Source of the DNA: Phycisphaerae bacterium
GTDB taxonomy: Bacteria; Planctomycetota; Phycisphaerae; JAAYCJ01
Direction: 5' to 3'
DNA: 64,000 nt
NCBI GenBank assembly: GCA_012729815.1
Contig: JAAYCJ010000289.1
Coordinates: 1 to 64,000 of the forward strand
The translations under genes and the position numbers were made by a program. Positions 52,267-60,979 of this stretch are shown one piece after another (positions within the stretch are counted from its first letter, which is position 1; each line of letters begins with the position of its first letter). The notes under the pieces were generated by a model that was not told the origin of the DNA, did not search any database, and saw only the letters and a list, made by a program, of their open reading frames with translations.

Positions 52267-54639
52267 ATGAGCAAATGGCTTGCACAGCTATTGGCGGCGA
52301 CGGTGGGGCTTTCCGTCCAAATGCTTGGTCTGCCGGCACTCGCGGCGGAGCCCGAGGCGGGGGCGGCACTGTACCTCTCGGCGATACAGACGACCCAGCC
52401 GGCCAGCCCGAACCCGGGCGAGCTTCAGCGGCAGATCGTCCTGTTGACCGCCGCCACCAGACTGGCTCCCAACCTGACGCCCGCATGGAAAGAGCGGATA
52501 GATCTGGCCCAGGCGGTCGGCCGACCCGACCTGGCCCAGCGGGCGGTTCAGGCCTTTCTGGCCACCAATCAGCCGAATGCCCTGATGCAAATGCAGTGGA
52601 TCGAACTTCAGCTTGTCGACCTCCAGACCGTCGAGGCCGGACGCGATTTCCTCGAACAGCTCGTGGGCAACGAAAACGCCCTCCTCCCCGAGGTGGTCAG
52701 CGACGTCTACCGGCGGCTGGCGGAACTGGCGTGGCAGGGCTACGAGCCGGACCGGGCCCGCAAGTTCCTCGACCTGGCGATACGGACGGCCCCCCTGAAC
52801 CTCAAGGCCCAGCGGATGCAGGCCGAGATGGACTGGCCGGGCCAACCGAGAGACCTTGGTGGGCGATCGGCCCGACGGCTGGAATTGCTCCTGGCCGAGG
52901 CGCGGGCCAACCCCTTGAACGCGGACATCCAGCAGCAGATCGCCGTCCTGGCGGGCAACGCGGGAATAGAGAAACAACTCCACCTCTGGCTTGACCGCCG
53001 AAGAGAGCTCCTTGACCACTTCGGTCTAAAGCCGGATCTGACGCCTGAGCAACGCCTTGAGATCGCCGAAGCGGCTTTGGCTGCGGAAGCCTACCAGACC
53101 GGCCTGGACGTGCTCTGGACGTGGTTGAACCGTCGTCAAGCGACGACGAACCCGACCACCAGCCCAACCGCTCAGACCGCGCCCGCAACCCAGCCGGACG
53201 ATCCGCGACGCGACGTGCTCGAGGCCAGGATGCGTCTGACCCTGGCCGTCCTGGCCCACAAGGTGGATCAGATCGAGATACTCCACGAGCAGGAGGAATG
53301 GATCGAGTTGCAGTATCGGCGCCTGCTGGCCGGAGAGTCGCTGGAGCCCGAGGCGGCGGCGATGATCGCCATCTACTGCGCGGTCTACGCCGACAAGCTC
53401 GACAACCCCACGCTCGGCGCCCTGAAGTTCGCCAACTATGCGTACCTGGCCACGCAAAGGCCAAGCCGGCCCGCGATCCTGGCCTCAGCCCTGGCCTACG
53501 CCCACGCCGAGGAACTGCCCGGAGCCATCCGCCTCCTCGATGAGCTGGATCGGCTGGATCAGCCGCTCGAGGTCCTCGCCAAGGTCTGGGTTCTGGAAAC
53601 TCAGAAGAAGACCGAGGAGTTGCTCAGCCTCCTGGAGGAAAAACTCCCAAACATGGGCCCCGGCCCGATCCGGCGGATGCTCGAAGAGGCTTGGTCACAG
53701 CGGACGGGCCGTCCAATCCCCCAGCCGGATTTCCAGACGGTACGCCAGATGCTGGACCAATTCGACCCGGCCGCCCTGCAGATCGCCTACAATCCGCGGG
53801 AGCATCTGCATCTGACGCTGGCGACCCACGGAGACCTCGCACAGGGCGATTTCGTCCGGGTCGAGGCGGTACTGGAGAATACCGGCAAGATCCCGCTGAG
53901 CCTGGCCCCCGGATCCTTCGTCGATCCGACCGTGGTGGTCGCGATCACGCCCGAGGACTCGAACGTTCCCCCCTGCTACCTGCGAATCGACCTCGACGCC
54001 CGCCAGGTGCTCGAACCGGGGCGCTCGGTCTCAGCCGCCGCTCTGCTGGACGCCGCGCAGACGGCCGACGGGCTCTTCTGGCCCGAGTACGTGATCCGCT
54101 ACGGCCAGATGCTCAGCCGACCGGTGATTCGGGGGGAAGTCTCGGGAACGGTGGTGGTGGCGGAGGTGCAGCCGGTGGTGCTGATCGAGAGCGAAGCCTC
54201 CGGTCCTGAAATCCCGCCGATGACCGACCAACGTCTGGCGGAACTCAGCGAGACCTTGGCGCATCCCGATGCGACAGGCTGGACCTGGGGCAATCTTGCC
54301 GCCCTTTACCTTCGCGATCCGCGATTCCAGGAGGCAACTCAAGGTCTGGTTGGCGCGATGACGGAGCGACTGACCGACGCCGATGCGGAAACCACCGCCG
54401 TCCTGGCCTTCGGGCTGCGCCACGCCGAGGGAACGCCGGCGGTCTTTAACGCCCTGGCGGCGGTATTGTCCCGGCCGGGCTGGCTGGATCGGCTCACCGC
54501 CCTGGACAGCGTCGGCCAACTCCAGGGACCAGCCGCCAAACCGCTGTACGACTACTACGCCCGCAACGACGCCGACCCCCTGGTCCGCCAGTTGGCCACC
54601 GCCTATCTCCTGATGGAGCAGAACGGAGAGCAGCCATGA
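52267..54639 (+). CDS. large secreted helical-repeat protein, unknown
   Basis: The 790-residue protein has a signal peptide (1-26, ALAAEPEA). The next 500 residues or so are TPR-like helical pairs (QLLAAT... ALYLSAIQTTQPASPNPGELQRQIVLL; WIELQLVDLQTVEAGRDFL; RRMLEEAWSQRTGRP). After about 530 comes a strand-rich domain (LHLTLATHGDLAQGDFVRVEAVLENTGKIPLSLAPGSFVDPTVVV), and a helical tail ends the protein. A TTNPTTSPTAQTAPATQPDD linker lies near 300. No enzyme motif is visible. The gene overlaps surE by four bases. Confidence 0.7.
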   Translation: MSKWLAQLLAATVGLSVQMLGLPALAAEPEAGAALYLSAIQTTQPASPNPGELQRQIVLLTAATRLAPNLTPAWKERIDLAQAVGRPDLAQRAVQAFLATNQPNALMQMQWIELQLVDLQTVEAGRDFLEQLVGNENALLPEVVSDVYRRLAELAWQGYEPDRARKFLDLAIRTAPLNLKAQRMQAEMDWPGQPRDLGGRSARRLELLLAEARANPLNADIQQQIAVLAGNAGIEKQLHLWLDRRRELLDHFGLKPDLTPEQRLEIAEAALAAEAYQTGLDVLWTWLNRRQATTNPTTSPTAQTAPATQPDDPRRDVLEARMRLTLAVLAHKVDQIEILHEQEEWIELQYRRLLAGESLEPEAAAMIAIYCAVYADKLDNPTLGALKFANYAYLATQRPSRPAILASALAYAHAEELPGAIRLLDELDRLDQPLEVLAKVWVLETQKKTEELLSLLEEKLPNMGPGPIRRMLEEAWSQRTGRPIPQPDFQTVRQMLDQFDPAALQIAYNPREHLHLTLATHGDLAQGDFVRVEAVLENTGKIPLSLAPGSFVDPTVVVAITPEDSNVPPCYLRIDLDARQVLEPGRSVSAAALLDAAQTADGLFWPEYVIRYGQMLSRPVIRGEVSGTVVVAEVQPVVLIESEASGPEIPPMTDQRLAELSETLAHPDATGWTWGNLAALYLRDPRFQEATQGLVGAMTERLTDADAETTAVLAFGLRHAEGTPAVFNALAAVLSRPGWLDRLTALDSVGQLQGPAAKPLYDYYARNDADPLVRQLATAYLLMEQNGEQP

Positions 54640-55427
54640 CGACGCAGAACCAACCACGCAAGCCGCTGGACATACTGATTACCAATGATGACGGGATTCT
54701 CGCTCCGGGTCTGGCCGCCCTCATCCGGGCGGCCGAGCACCTGGGAAACCTTCACGTGGTCGCCCCGGAAACCGCCCAGAGCGCAGCCGCCCATTCGATC
54801 ACACTGACCGAACCGCTGATCTCTCAACACGTCGAACTGCCCGGCGGGATCGGCGGGTTCAGCATCTCCGGCCGTCCGGCCGACTGCGTCAAACTGGCCA
54901 TGACCGAACTGCTGCCGACCAGACCGGACCTGGTAATCAGCGGGATCAACGCCGGAGCCAACGTCGGCGTCAACGTCCTCTATTCCGGCACCGTGGCGGC
55001 CGCCCTCGAAGCCGCCTTCTTCAACGTCCCCGGCATCGCCATCTCGCTGGACATCCGCGGCAAGATCGACTTCAAGTACGCCGAACAGGTCGCCCGCGAA
55101 GCGCTGGACCAACTGGTCCACCAGAGCGTCCTGACCCCGGGACGCGTGCTGAACGTCAACATCCCCATCCCGGAGATCGGCCCGCCCAAGGGCATGAGGG
55201 TGGTCCGTCAGTCCACCCGGGCATGGGCGGACCGTTTCCAACGCCGCACCGACCCCCGAGGGCGCGTCTACTTCTGGCTCGACGCCGACGTCAACGAGGA
55301 CGAGGCCCTCCAGGAAGAGACCGACGAGCATGCCATCAACGAAGGCTACATCACCGTCACGCCGCTCAACAGGGATCTGACCGATCTGAGCGATCTGCGG
55401 AATGTCCGAGAACTCCTCGGCGGTTAA
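54636..55427 (+). CDS. surE: 5'/3'-nucleotidase SurE
   Basis: The 263-residue protein has LDILITNDDGILAPGLAAL (metal-binding Asp-Asp), VVAPETAQSAAAHSIT (Ser of the phosphate site and His), and LVISGINAGANVGVNVLYSGTVAAALEA. These are all conserved in SurE. It removes phosphate from nucleoside monophosphates, polyphosphate or related compounds under stress. The start overlaps the upstream gene by ATGA. The remaining part with RTDPRGRVYFWLDAD is the family's C-terminal domain, used in dimer or tetramer formation. Confidence 0.93.
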   Translation: MTTQNQPRKPLDILITNDDGILAPGLAALIRAAEHLGNLHVVAPETAQSAAAHSITLTEPLISQHVELPGGIGGFSISGRPADCVKLAMTELLPTRPDLVISGINAGANVGVNVLYSGTVAAALEAAFFNVPGIAISLDIRGKIDFKYAEQVAREALDQLVHQSVLTPGRVLNVNIPIPEIGPPKGMRVVRQSTRAWADRFQRRTDPRGRVYFWLDADVNEDEALQEETDEHAINEGYITVTPLNRDLTDLSDLRNVRELLGG

Positions 55428-55555
55428 AGTCACTGCTAATCAACAAGTTAGAACAGCGATCGGCAGCGATTTCCAGCACCCTGCGGTGAAGATGTAGTCA
55501 TAATTGTTGACACCTACCGGCTTGAATAGTTTCCAAGGGGGTTGATAATACAGTA

Positions 55556-55681
55556 AGTTAATGAAAGGCATGCTAGACACTGAGAAACGAAGAAGAGGAG
55601 ATTTGAGCGGGTAGGTTTGCCTTTTCCCCTCCCCCGACCCAGGCGGCGTTCGCTAGTCCCCAGCAACGCCGCCGATTTTTT
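55556..55681 (+). ncRNA. candidate small RNA with its own promoter and terminator
   Basis: About 125 bases from the predicted start near 55556 to a GC-rich terminator. The transcript lacks a convincing coding frame; one very short frame at 55561 is the only candidate. I do not recognise a known RNA family. It could also be the remnant of a leader or a small peptide gene. Confidence 0.35.
55642..55681 (+). terminator. strong intrinsic terminator
   Basis: Nine paired bases (55642-55650 with 55665-55673) around a 14-base loop, followed by GATTTTTTG. It is too far from surE (215 bases) to be its only purpose. Confidence 0.8.
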
Positions 55682-55896
55682 GCGCAGCGACCCGTCCTAT
55701 AACTCCCGTCCATAATCTACTTGTTGTAAACCAGCACCATAGCCCAAGTTGCGGCAGCGGAACTACTCCCAAACCCGGTTGCAAACTTATGCCGGGGGTT
55801 GGTCAAGCCGATCTGGTGAAATGTATACTTATGGAGGTCGCCCAGGTTAGCTAAAGCACCCAAACTTCCTTTTTCACACCGGGGACCCCTCGCGGA

Positions 55897-55909
55897 CGCG
55901 AAATTCGCG
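55897..55909. promoter_or_regulatory. palindrome before the GTPase/GAP1 cluster
   Basis: CGCGAA-A-TTCGCG, perfect over 13 bases, lies 24 bases before the first start codon of the cluster, downstream of a weak promoter. It is a plausible operator. Confidence 0.45.
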
Positions 55910-55932
55910 GGCCCAGAGGTCGGAGGGTACTG

Positions 55933-56589
55933 ATGGACGCCACGACAGCGGAAAAGCTGCGAGTGGCCTTGGACGCAGATGACGACTCGATTGAGCGGGC
56001 CTTGGCGGAACTCGACCGCAAGGCCTCGGCATGGTTCGATTCGGTCCGGGCCGCACACCAAGCCCTGTGCGCGTTGGCGGGGCCGCGTGTTTCCAGCGAA
56101 GAGGCCAAAATCCAATCGACGCCGTCGACCCTCTTGGAGGAAGACGCGGCTGCGCTGCCGGCAGAGACGCCGACCCCGGATGCGGTCCGTGAAGAACTGC
56201 AAACCGCCCTCGCGGCACCGGAACTCGACGCCGTCCCAGCCGAGGCGTCAGCCGACGACGCCGCGGCCGGCCGTGAAGATGAGGATCTCCTGGCCAAACA
56301 CAACATCGTGCGGATCAGCGCCAAAAACAAGGATCGAACACACGCCTCGCCCAAGGCCCACACGACGGCCGAACCGCAGGGCGACGACGGAATCGATGCG
56401 CTGCTGGCGACACTGGAGCCCGAAGTGGCTCAGAAGGTTCGCATCATGCACCGGATGTTCCCGGACAAGGATATCGAAGAGTTGATCGAGAGATTTCGGA
56501 CAGAAGCGGCCGGAGAACGCAACAGACCGGCCGAGAAGGAAGCGGACAAGGGGAAGGGTTGGTCCTGGTGGAGGAGAGACAAACGATGA
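55933..56589 (+). CDS. acidic protein of unknown function, first gene of the GTPase cluster
   Basis: The 218-residue protein is acidic and low in structure through the middle (about 60-150). It has a helical N terminus with ALAELDRKASAWFDSVRAAHQALCAL, a conserved-looking helix-turn-helix-like segment EPEVAQKVRIMHRMFPDKDIEELIERF (about 162-188) and a basic end (GKGWSWWRRDKR). The Met-Phe-Pro (175-177) with the following helix recalls a CUE domain, but only half of one is present, so I do not claim it. GGAGG lies six bases before the ATG. The stop overlaps the next gene by ATGA. Confidence 0.55.
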   Translation: MDATTAEKLRVALDADDDSIERALAELDRKASAWFDSVRAAHQALCALAGPRVSSEEAKIQSTPSTLLEEDAAALPAETPTPDAVREELQTALAAPELDAVPAEASADDAAAGREDEDLLAKHNIVRISAKNKDRTHASPKAHTTAEPQGDDGIDALLATLEPEVAQKVRIMHRMFPDKDIEELIERFRTEAAGERNRPAEKEADKGKGWSWWRRDKR

Positions 56590-57650
56590 CGCAGGTGAAA
56601 GCGGGAAACGCAGCCGAACTGGCGCAACAGGCCCTGGACCTGGGGCATATTCAGGAGTTGGGCAACGATGTCGTGGAGGCGGTTCAACTGCTGCGCGAAT
56701 TGCTCGAGGCGAGGGCCGAGGCGCTCGAGGCCTGCCGGTCCACCCTCGAAGAGCAGTACCATCAATTCGAGGAAGAACGCAGCCAGTTGGCCCAGCAGGA
56801 GTCGGAGCTCTGCGAACAGTTGGAACGCCGCGAAAAGGACCTCGTTGAACGCGAGCAGACCTGCGAGGAAACGCACGAGCAGGCGCAAAAGGTCATGCAG
56901 GAGCATGAGCAGCGGTCGCGCGAGCTGGCCCAGAAACAGGAGCAGGTCGAGGCCAGGCTCAAGGAGGTGGAAAAGGCACGACAGGAACTCACCGTCCTCG
57001 AGCAGGCCCTCGCCGAAAACGAGAAGAAACTCTCGCAGAAGTCCCACGAGATTGACCAGTGGTCCGCCGCCCTGGAGGAAGAGGGCAAGAAAATCGAGGC
57101 TCAGAAGCAGCAACTGGCCAAGGCCGCTTCGCAACTCAAGCAGGAACGCTCCGACTGGGAGAACCAGCGTGGCGATATCTCCGAGGCCGAAGGCAAGCTG
57201 GAAAGCCAGCGGGAAGAACTCCGCCGAATGCAGGAGCAGATCCAGTCCGCCCGATCCGAATTCGAACAGGAGCGGACCGCCTTCCAAGCCCGGCAGAAGG
57301 AACTCGCCGCCCTGGCCGAGAGCCTCGAGCAGCAGAAGGAGGAACTCGCCGTGCGGCAGACCCAGGTCGAGGCCCTCCAGACCGAGTGGGACGCCAAAAT
57401 GCAGGAGCTGATGGCCGCCAACGAGAGCCTCTCGGCCCTCCGTGCCCAGCTCGATCGCGAGTTGCAGAACGTGGTCGAACGCAAGGATGACCTGCTTCCC
57501 AAGTTCGGCGTGACCGAAGAGGAAGTCAAGCAAGGCGCCCCCGCAAAGGCCGGGCTGCCTGCGGCGAAAAATCCCCAGGCCCGCGAGGCCATCGAACGGT
57601 TCCAGAAGCTCTGCCGGGATGCCCGACGGCGGGCGATCGGCGAAGGCTGA
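56586..57650 (+). CDS. long coiled-coil protein of the GTPase cluster
   Basis: The 354-residue protein starts at 56586 in an ATGA overlap; an in-frame ATG nine codons earlier is less likely. After about 40 residues it forms an almost unbroken coiled coil to about residue 310, rich in Glu, Gln and Lys (e.g. EQYHQFEEERSQLAQQ, KKLSQKSHEIDQW). The tail is a short globular end with FGVTEEEVKQGAPAKAGLPAAKNPQAREAIERFQKL. It may act as a scaffold or spacer that brings the GTPase and SUMF1-type proteins together. No enzyme motif is seen. Confidence 0.7.
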   Translation: MTQVKAGNAAELAQQALDLGHIQELGNDVVEAVQLLRELLEARAEALEACRSTLEEQYHQFEEERSQLAQQESELCEQLERREKDLVEREQTCEETHEQAQKVMQEHEQRSRELAQKQEQVEARLKEVEKARQELTVLEQALAENEKKLSQKSHEIDQWSAALEEEGKKIEAQKQQLAKAASQLKQERSDWENQRGDISEAEGKLESQREELRRMQEQIQSARSEFEQERTAFQARQKELAALAESLEQQKEELAVRQTQVEALQTEWDAKMQELMAANESLSALRAQLDRELQNVVERKDDLLPKFGVTEEEVKQGAPAKAGLPAAKNPQAREAIERFQKLCRDARRRAIGEG

Positions 57651-57696
57651 TGGCGGCGACGGTTGACGACTATTCCCTGGTGCAAGGAACACAAGC

Positions 57697-58728
57697 ATGG
57701 TGTTGAAGATGTTCACGCGAAAGCAGACCCCCGCCCAACCGAGGCTCGCGGTGCAGCGGCGAATGACCGGCCGACACAAGGACTACGTGCCGGCCGAACC
57801 GCGAACATTGGACCAGGATCCGCTCAAACGGGTTCTCCAACAGGGACGCTGCGGCCTGCTCGTCCGCGGCGACGAACAGTGGCGGAACCATCCGCAGTTC
57901 GCCTCGGGCTCGAAAACCGCCCTGCGCAAAATCGACGAGACGTTCGCCCTGGTTCCGGAGGGTTTCGTCTCGCTCCCCCAGACGGTCACCGACGCCCCGG
58001 GCTCCCCCGAGATGGACTTCGAAACGGACCCGTTCCTGATGGCCCGCTGCGCGACGACCAACGCCGAATTTCAGTTGTTCGTCGACGACAACGCCTACGA
58101 AAACCTCGAACTGTGGCCCAAAGACATCTGGCCCCACCTGATCGACTTCAAGGATCTGACCGGCCTGCCCGGACCTCGCTACTGGGAACATGGACGGCAC
58201 GACCGACGCCTGGCGGACCATCCCGTGGTGGGCATCTGCTACTACGAGGCGGCGGCGTACGCGGCATGGGCCGGCTACCGCCTGCCGACCGAGGCGGAGT
58301 GGCAGATGGCCGCGAGCTGGCGAATCCGCAGTTCGGCCTATGTGCTGCGACGCTATCCCTGGGGCGATGCGATGGACGCCTCCCGATGCAACATCTGGAT
58401 GTCGGGCGTCGGCACGACGGTCCCGGTTCACGAGTATGAAAACGGAGCCGCTCCCAACGGCGTGCTGCACCTCTGCGGCAACGTCTGGGAGTGGACCGAC
58501 AGCGATTACTGCGTCTACGACGAGGAAGGACGCCCGGTGGTGGGCGACATGCTGATGAAGTCGATCCGCGGCGGATCCTTCGACACCTACTTCGCCTGCC
58601 AGGCCACCAGCTTCTTCCGAACGGGACTGGCGTGCCTGATGCGGACGCACAACGTCGGAATCCGCTGCGCGCTCGATTGTTCGGCGGTCGACGATCAAAA
58701 CGGCGGCGAGCAAGGGAGTGAGCAATGA
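57697..58728 (+). CDS. SUMF1/formylglycine-generating-enzyme-like domain protein
   Basis: The 343-residue protein starts after AAGGAACACAAGC. Residues 85-330 show the FGE-sulfatase fold: GFVSLPQTV near the start, the HPVVGICYYEAAAYAAWAGYRLPTEAEWQMAA block, and HLCGNVWEWTDSDYCVYD. GGSFDTYFACQATSFFRTGLACLMRTHNVGIRC ends it. Two cysteines lie in that last part, in a different arrangement from the copper-binding pair of true FGE, so activity is unclear. In conflict and surface systems such domains often act as binding modules or diversifying domains. The gene overlaps the GTPase gene by four bases. Confidence 0.82.
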   Translation: MVLKMFTRKQTPAQPRLAVQRRMTGRHKDYVPAEPRTLDQDPLKRVLQQGRCGLLVRGDEQWRNHPQFASGSKTALRKIDETFALVPEGFVSLPQTVTDAPGSPEMDFETDPFLMARCATTNAEFQLFVDDNAYENLELWPKDIWPHLIDFKDLTGLPGPRYWEHGRHDRRLADHPVVGICYYEAAAYAAWAGYRLPTEAEWQMAASWRIRSSAYVLRRYPWGDAMDASRCNIWMSGVGTTVPVHEYENGAAPNGVLHLCGNVWEWTDSDYCVYDEEGRPVVGDMLMKSIRGGSFDTYFACQATSFFRTGLACLMRTHNVGIRCALDCSAVDDQNGGEQGSEQ

Positions 58729-59795
58729 CAACCATCAACACCAGTTCCTCGGTCAATACGATCTGCATGATCTGCGACACACCGAACTCCAAGTCGGCCA
58801 TGCTGTGCCGCGAGTGTTCCGCCCCCCTGAGCCTGGTCCGCGAGGCGATCTCCCAGGAACGCGAGCCCCAGGTCGTCAGCGTGGTCGGCGAAAGCAACGT
58901 CGGCAAAACCGTGTACCTGGGCTTCCTGCTCGATATGCTCTCGCAGCAGGCCAACGACTTCGAGGCGATCCCAAAGGGAGCGTACTCGATCGACGTGCAG
59001 CAAACGGTCATCAGCCACATGGCCCACCGGATGTTCCCGCCCAAGACGGCCATGGAACCCGACCAGTGGTACTGGGCCTACTACCAGGTCCGCAAGCGGG
59101 CCATCGCGAACAAGTGGATTGACCTGGTGATGCCCGACATGGCCGGCGAATCGCTGGCCGCGGAGATGGCCAGCCCAAAAACCTTCCGCGTGATCAGCAA
59201 CCTCGTCAGCAAGTCCTCCGGCGCCGTCCTCCTGGTGGACGCGGGCCTCGCCGCCAACGGTTCCTCCAGGCCCGACTTCTTCGCCCTCAAGATGATGAGC
59301 TACATCGACTCGATGAACGGACTGCGGCACGACCAGAAAATCAAGACCCCGATCGCCATCGTGCTCGCCAAGTCCGACTACTGCCCCGAATGCTTTGACA
59401 ACCCGCGAGAATTCGTCCGGGCCAATCTCAACCGCCTCTGGAACATGTGCATCAGCCGGTTCGAAAACGTCGAGTATTTCGCGTGCAGCGTGGTCGGTTC
59501 GCTCGGCTACGCGACGCCCGCCGTCTCGCGTCCCAAACCGCAACCCGCCGCCTCCATCCTGAAAAAAGCAACCCAGGAAGACGCAGAACAGGACGAAGGA
59601 GTCTTGTCGGAATGGGAACGCCGATTCGCCGTCAACGGCGCCTCCAAGTCCAGCCGTTCGGAAATGGTCGAGGCGGAGCCCCGGCCGCACCCCGAGTGGG
59701 ACCAGGGCGGCCAGGACCTGGTGGTCCCCGTGCCGCTGCACACCGCCCTCCAGGGCGTCCTCGAGCCGTTCGAGTGGATCCTCGAACAGATCTAG
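58725..59795 (+). CDS. zinc-ribbon double-GTPase (DO-GTPase) like protein
   Basis: The 356-residue protein has an N-terminal treble-clef/zinc-ribbon (C14, C17, C28, C31) and a P-loop GTPase domain. Walker A is GESNVGKT (55-62), Walker B/switch II is PDMAGE (137-142), and the base-specific motif is AKSD (215-218) in place of NKxD. This matches the double-GTPase family named in surveys of bacterial conflict systems (Pfam DO-GTPase2). Its middle (QWYWAYYQVRKRAIANKWIDL) carries the family's spacer helices. It starts in an ATGA overlap after GGGAG. The next gene codes for a GAP1-type protein, the known partner of these GTPases. Confidence 0.85.
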   Translation: MTTINTSSSVNTICMICDTPNSKSAMLCRECSAPLSLVREAISQEREPQVVSVVGESNVGKTVYLGFLLDMLSQQANDFEAIPKGAYSIDVQQTVISHMAHRMFPPKTAMEPDQWYWAYYQVRKRAIANKWIDLVMPDMAGESLAAEMASPKTFRVISNLVSKSSGAVLLVDAGLAANGSSRPDFFALKMMSYIDSMNGLRHDQKIKTPIAIVLAKSDYCPECFDNPREFVRANLNRLWNMCISRFENVEYFACSVVGSLGYATPAVSRPKPQPAASILKKATQEDAEQDEGVLSEWERRFAVNGASKSSRSEMVEAEPRPHPEWDQGGQDLVVPVPLHTALQGVLEPFEWILEQI

Positions 59796-59831
59796 CCCCG
59801 GACCGGGTCGGAAACGGAAGGGAATGACCGT

Positions 59832-60830
59832 ATGGCCGTAAAGTGCGAGCAGGCAATCTTCACCTCCATTCGGACCCTCACCGGCGAAGGCTACCGGATC
59901 ATCGCGGCCAGCCCGGGCCTGAATCCGGATGAGCGCACGGAGATCACCCGTCGCAGCCCCTCGCACAACAGCCTCTGCTCACCGTCCTCCCATGCGGTCG
60001 GAATCCTCAACTGCCGGTTGGACAGCGGGCGATACTGCATCGGCTATTCCCGCTGCGCGGGTGCCGAGCAAACCGCGCGAGGAGGAGCAAGGGTCTATAC
60101 CAACCTCGCGGTCCTCTGCGAAGACGGCTTTCGACGCTTTGAGGGCAATCCCGTGCGAGCCGCAGCCGTCCTGGCCAGAGAGGCCGGCAAGTCGATCATG
60201 CTCAAACCCCAACCGCGGCTCGACCCGCTGGAACTCGACCCCGACGCCATCCCGCACATGGACCTGGAACACGACCCGACCCCCTGTTTCGGCACCTCCG
60301 ACGATGCCTACTGGCTCACCAAGGTTCTTCGGCCCCTCCTGTACGGACGCTCCGTCCTCATTGTCGGCGCCTCTGCCCCCTTTGAGATGCTCGAATGGAC
60401 GCTCAAAGCACTCCCCCTGCCCATCCGCATCGGCATCTCCGTCAGCGTGGGGCTTCGCTGGGCGTCAACCCGTGATATCCGCCTCTGCTTCGTCGATCAT
60501 GCGGGAATTGAGACGAGGCGGGCCATTTCCGGCCAGGGCGTCGAATGGCTTGAGGTCAAGTCAAGGCCGGATGACCGGCAACCAGAGCCCCAGACGGACT
60601 ATTGCGCCATGATCGGCCGCTGGTGGCGGGATCGCCGCTTCCGCGATATTGTTACGCTGACCGGACTGATCGAAGAACCCGCAAGCCCCAACGATCTGGA
60701 CCACCTTGCCCCGCTTTGCGATCGGCAAAAACAACTCGTCGCCGCCGGTCACGTCGACCGCGACCAGCTTGATGCCGATACGTTGGCATGGCTCAATCGA
60801 ACTGTCGCCGCCTTCTCCAGGCGAACGTAA
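59832..60830 (+). CDS. GTPase-associated protein 1 (GAP1-N2) like protein
   Basis: The 332-residue protein starts KCEQAIFTSIRTLTGEGYRIIAASPGLNPDERTEI, with SHNSLCS and GGARVYTNLAVLCEDGFRRFEGNPVRAA following. These match the N-terminal domain of GTPase-associated protein 1 (Pfam GAP1-N2), to my knowledge found almost only beside double-GTPases. A middle part with YGRSVLIVGASAPFEMLEW and a helical C terminus (DHLAPLCDRQKQLVAAGHVDRDQLDA) follow. The GTPase gene ends 36 bases before. I infer that the two form a complex. The family is common in bacteria with complex life styles; its biochemical role is not known to me. Confidence 0.82.
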   Translation: MAVKCEQAIFTSIRTLTGEGYRIIAASPGLNPDERTEITRRSPSHNSLCSPSSHAVGILNCRLDSGRYCIGYSRCAGAEQTARGGARVYTNLAVLCEDGFRRFEGNPVRAAAVLAREAGKSIMLKPQPRLDPLELDPDAIPHMDLEHDPTPCFGTSDDAYWLTKVLRPLLYGRSVLIVGASAPFEMLEWTLKALPLPIRIGISVSVGLRWASTRDIRLCFVDHAGIETRRAISGQGVEWLEVKSRPDDRQPEPQTDYCAMIGRWWRDRRFRDIVTLTGLIEEPASPNDLDHLAPLCDRQKQLVAAGHVDRDQLDADTLAWLNRTVAAFSRRT

Positions 60831-60936
60831 TCCACCCAAGACCAGCCCGCCCCCTATCCCTTGATACAAAACACCCTGGGAGGCATGAACTTAATAACTA
60901 CTGCTTCTCCCAAATCATCCCCACCACTATTCACCC

Positions 60937-60965
60937 TTGACTAGGTCCGATAATCTTTGTATAGT
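60937..60965 (+). promoter_or_regulatory. promoter of the dockerin-like PEP-CTERM gene
   Basis: TTGACT (60937-60942), 17 bases, TATAGT (60960-60965). The first in-frame ATG (60980) is only 15 bases beyond the -10, so the leader would be about eight bases. Confidence 0.75.
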
Positions 60966-60979
60966 CAGCGCAGGAGCGT

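Larger units (their letters stand above)
55428..55932 (+). other. 505-base gap with a small transcription unit and leader of the GTPase cluster
   Basis: Three parts are visible. A possible promoter (TTGAAT 55522-55527, GATAAT 55544-55549) leads to a strong terminator at 55642-55681 with no long gene between. A 17-codon frame starts at 55561 without a good ribosome site. A weaker promoter (TTGGTC 55799-55804, TGTATA 55822-55827) faces the next gene cluster. GGGGACCCC (55881-55889) and a 13-base palindrome (55897-55909) follow it. Confidence 0.5.

Noticed and set aside
58148-59053. A 301-codon minus-strand frame in the GTPase cluster, considered as a small antisense toxin
   Set aside because: It overlaps two certain genes and is very rich in Arg and Ser, as expected for an antisense frame in GC-rich DNA.
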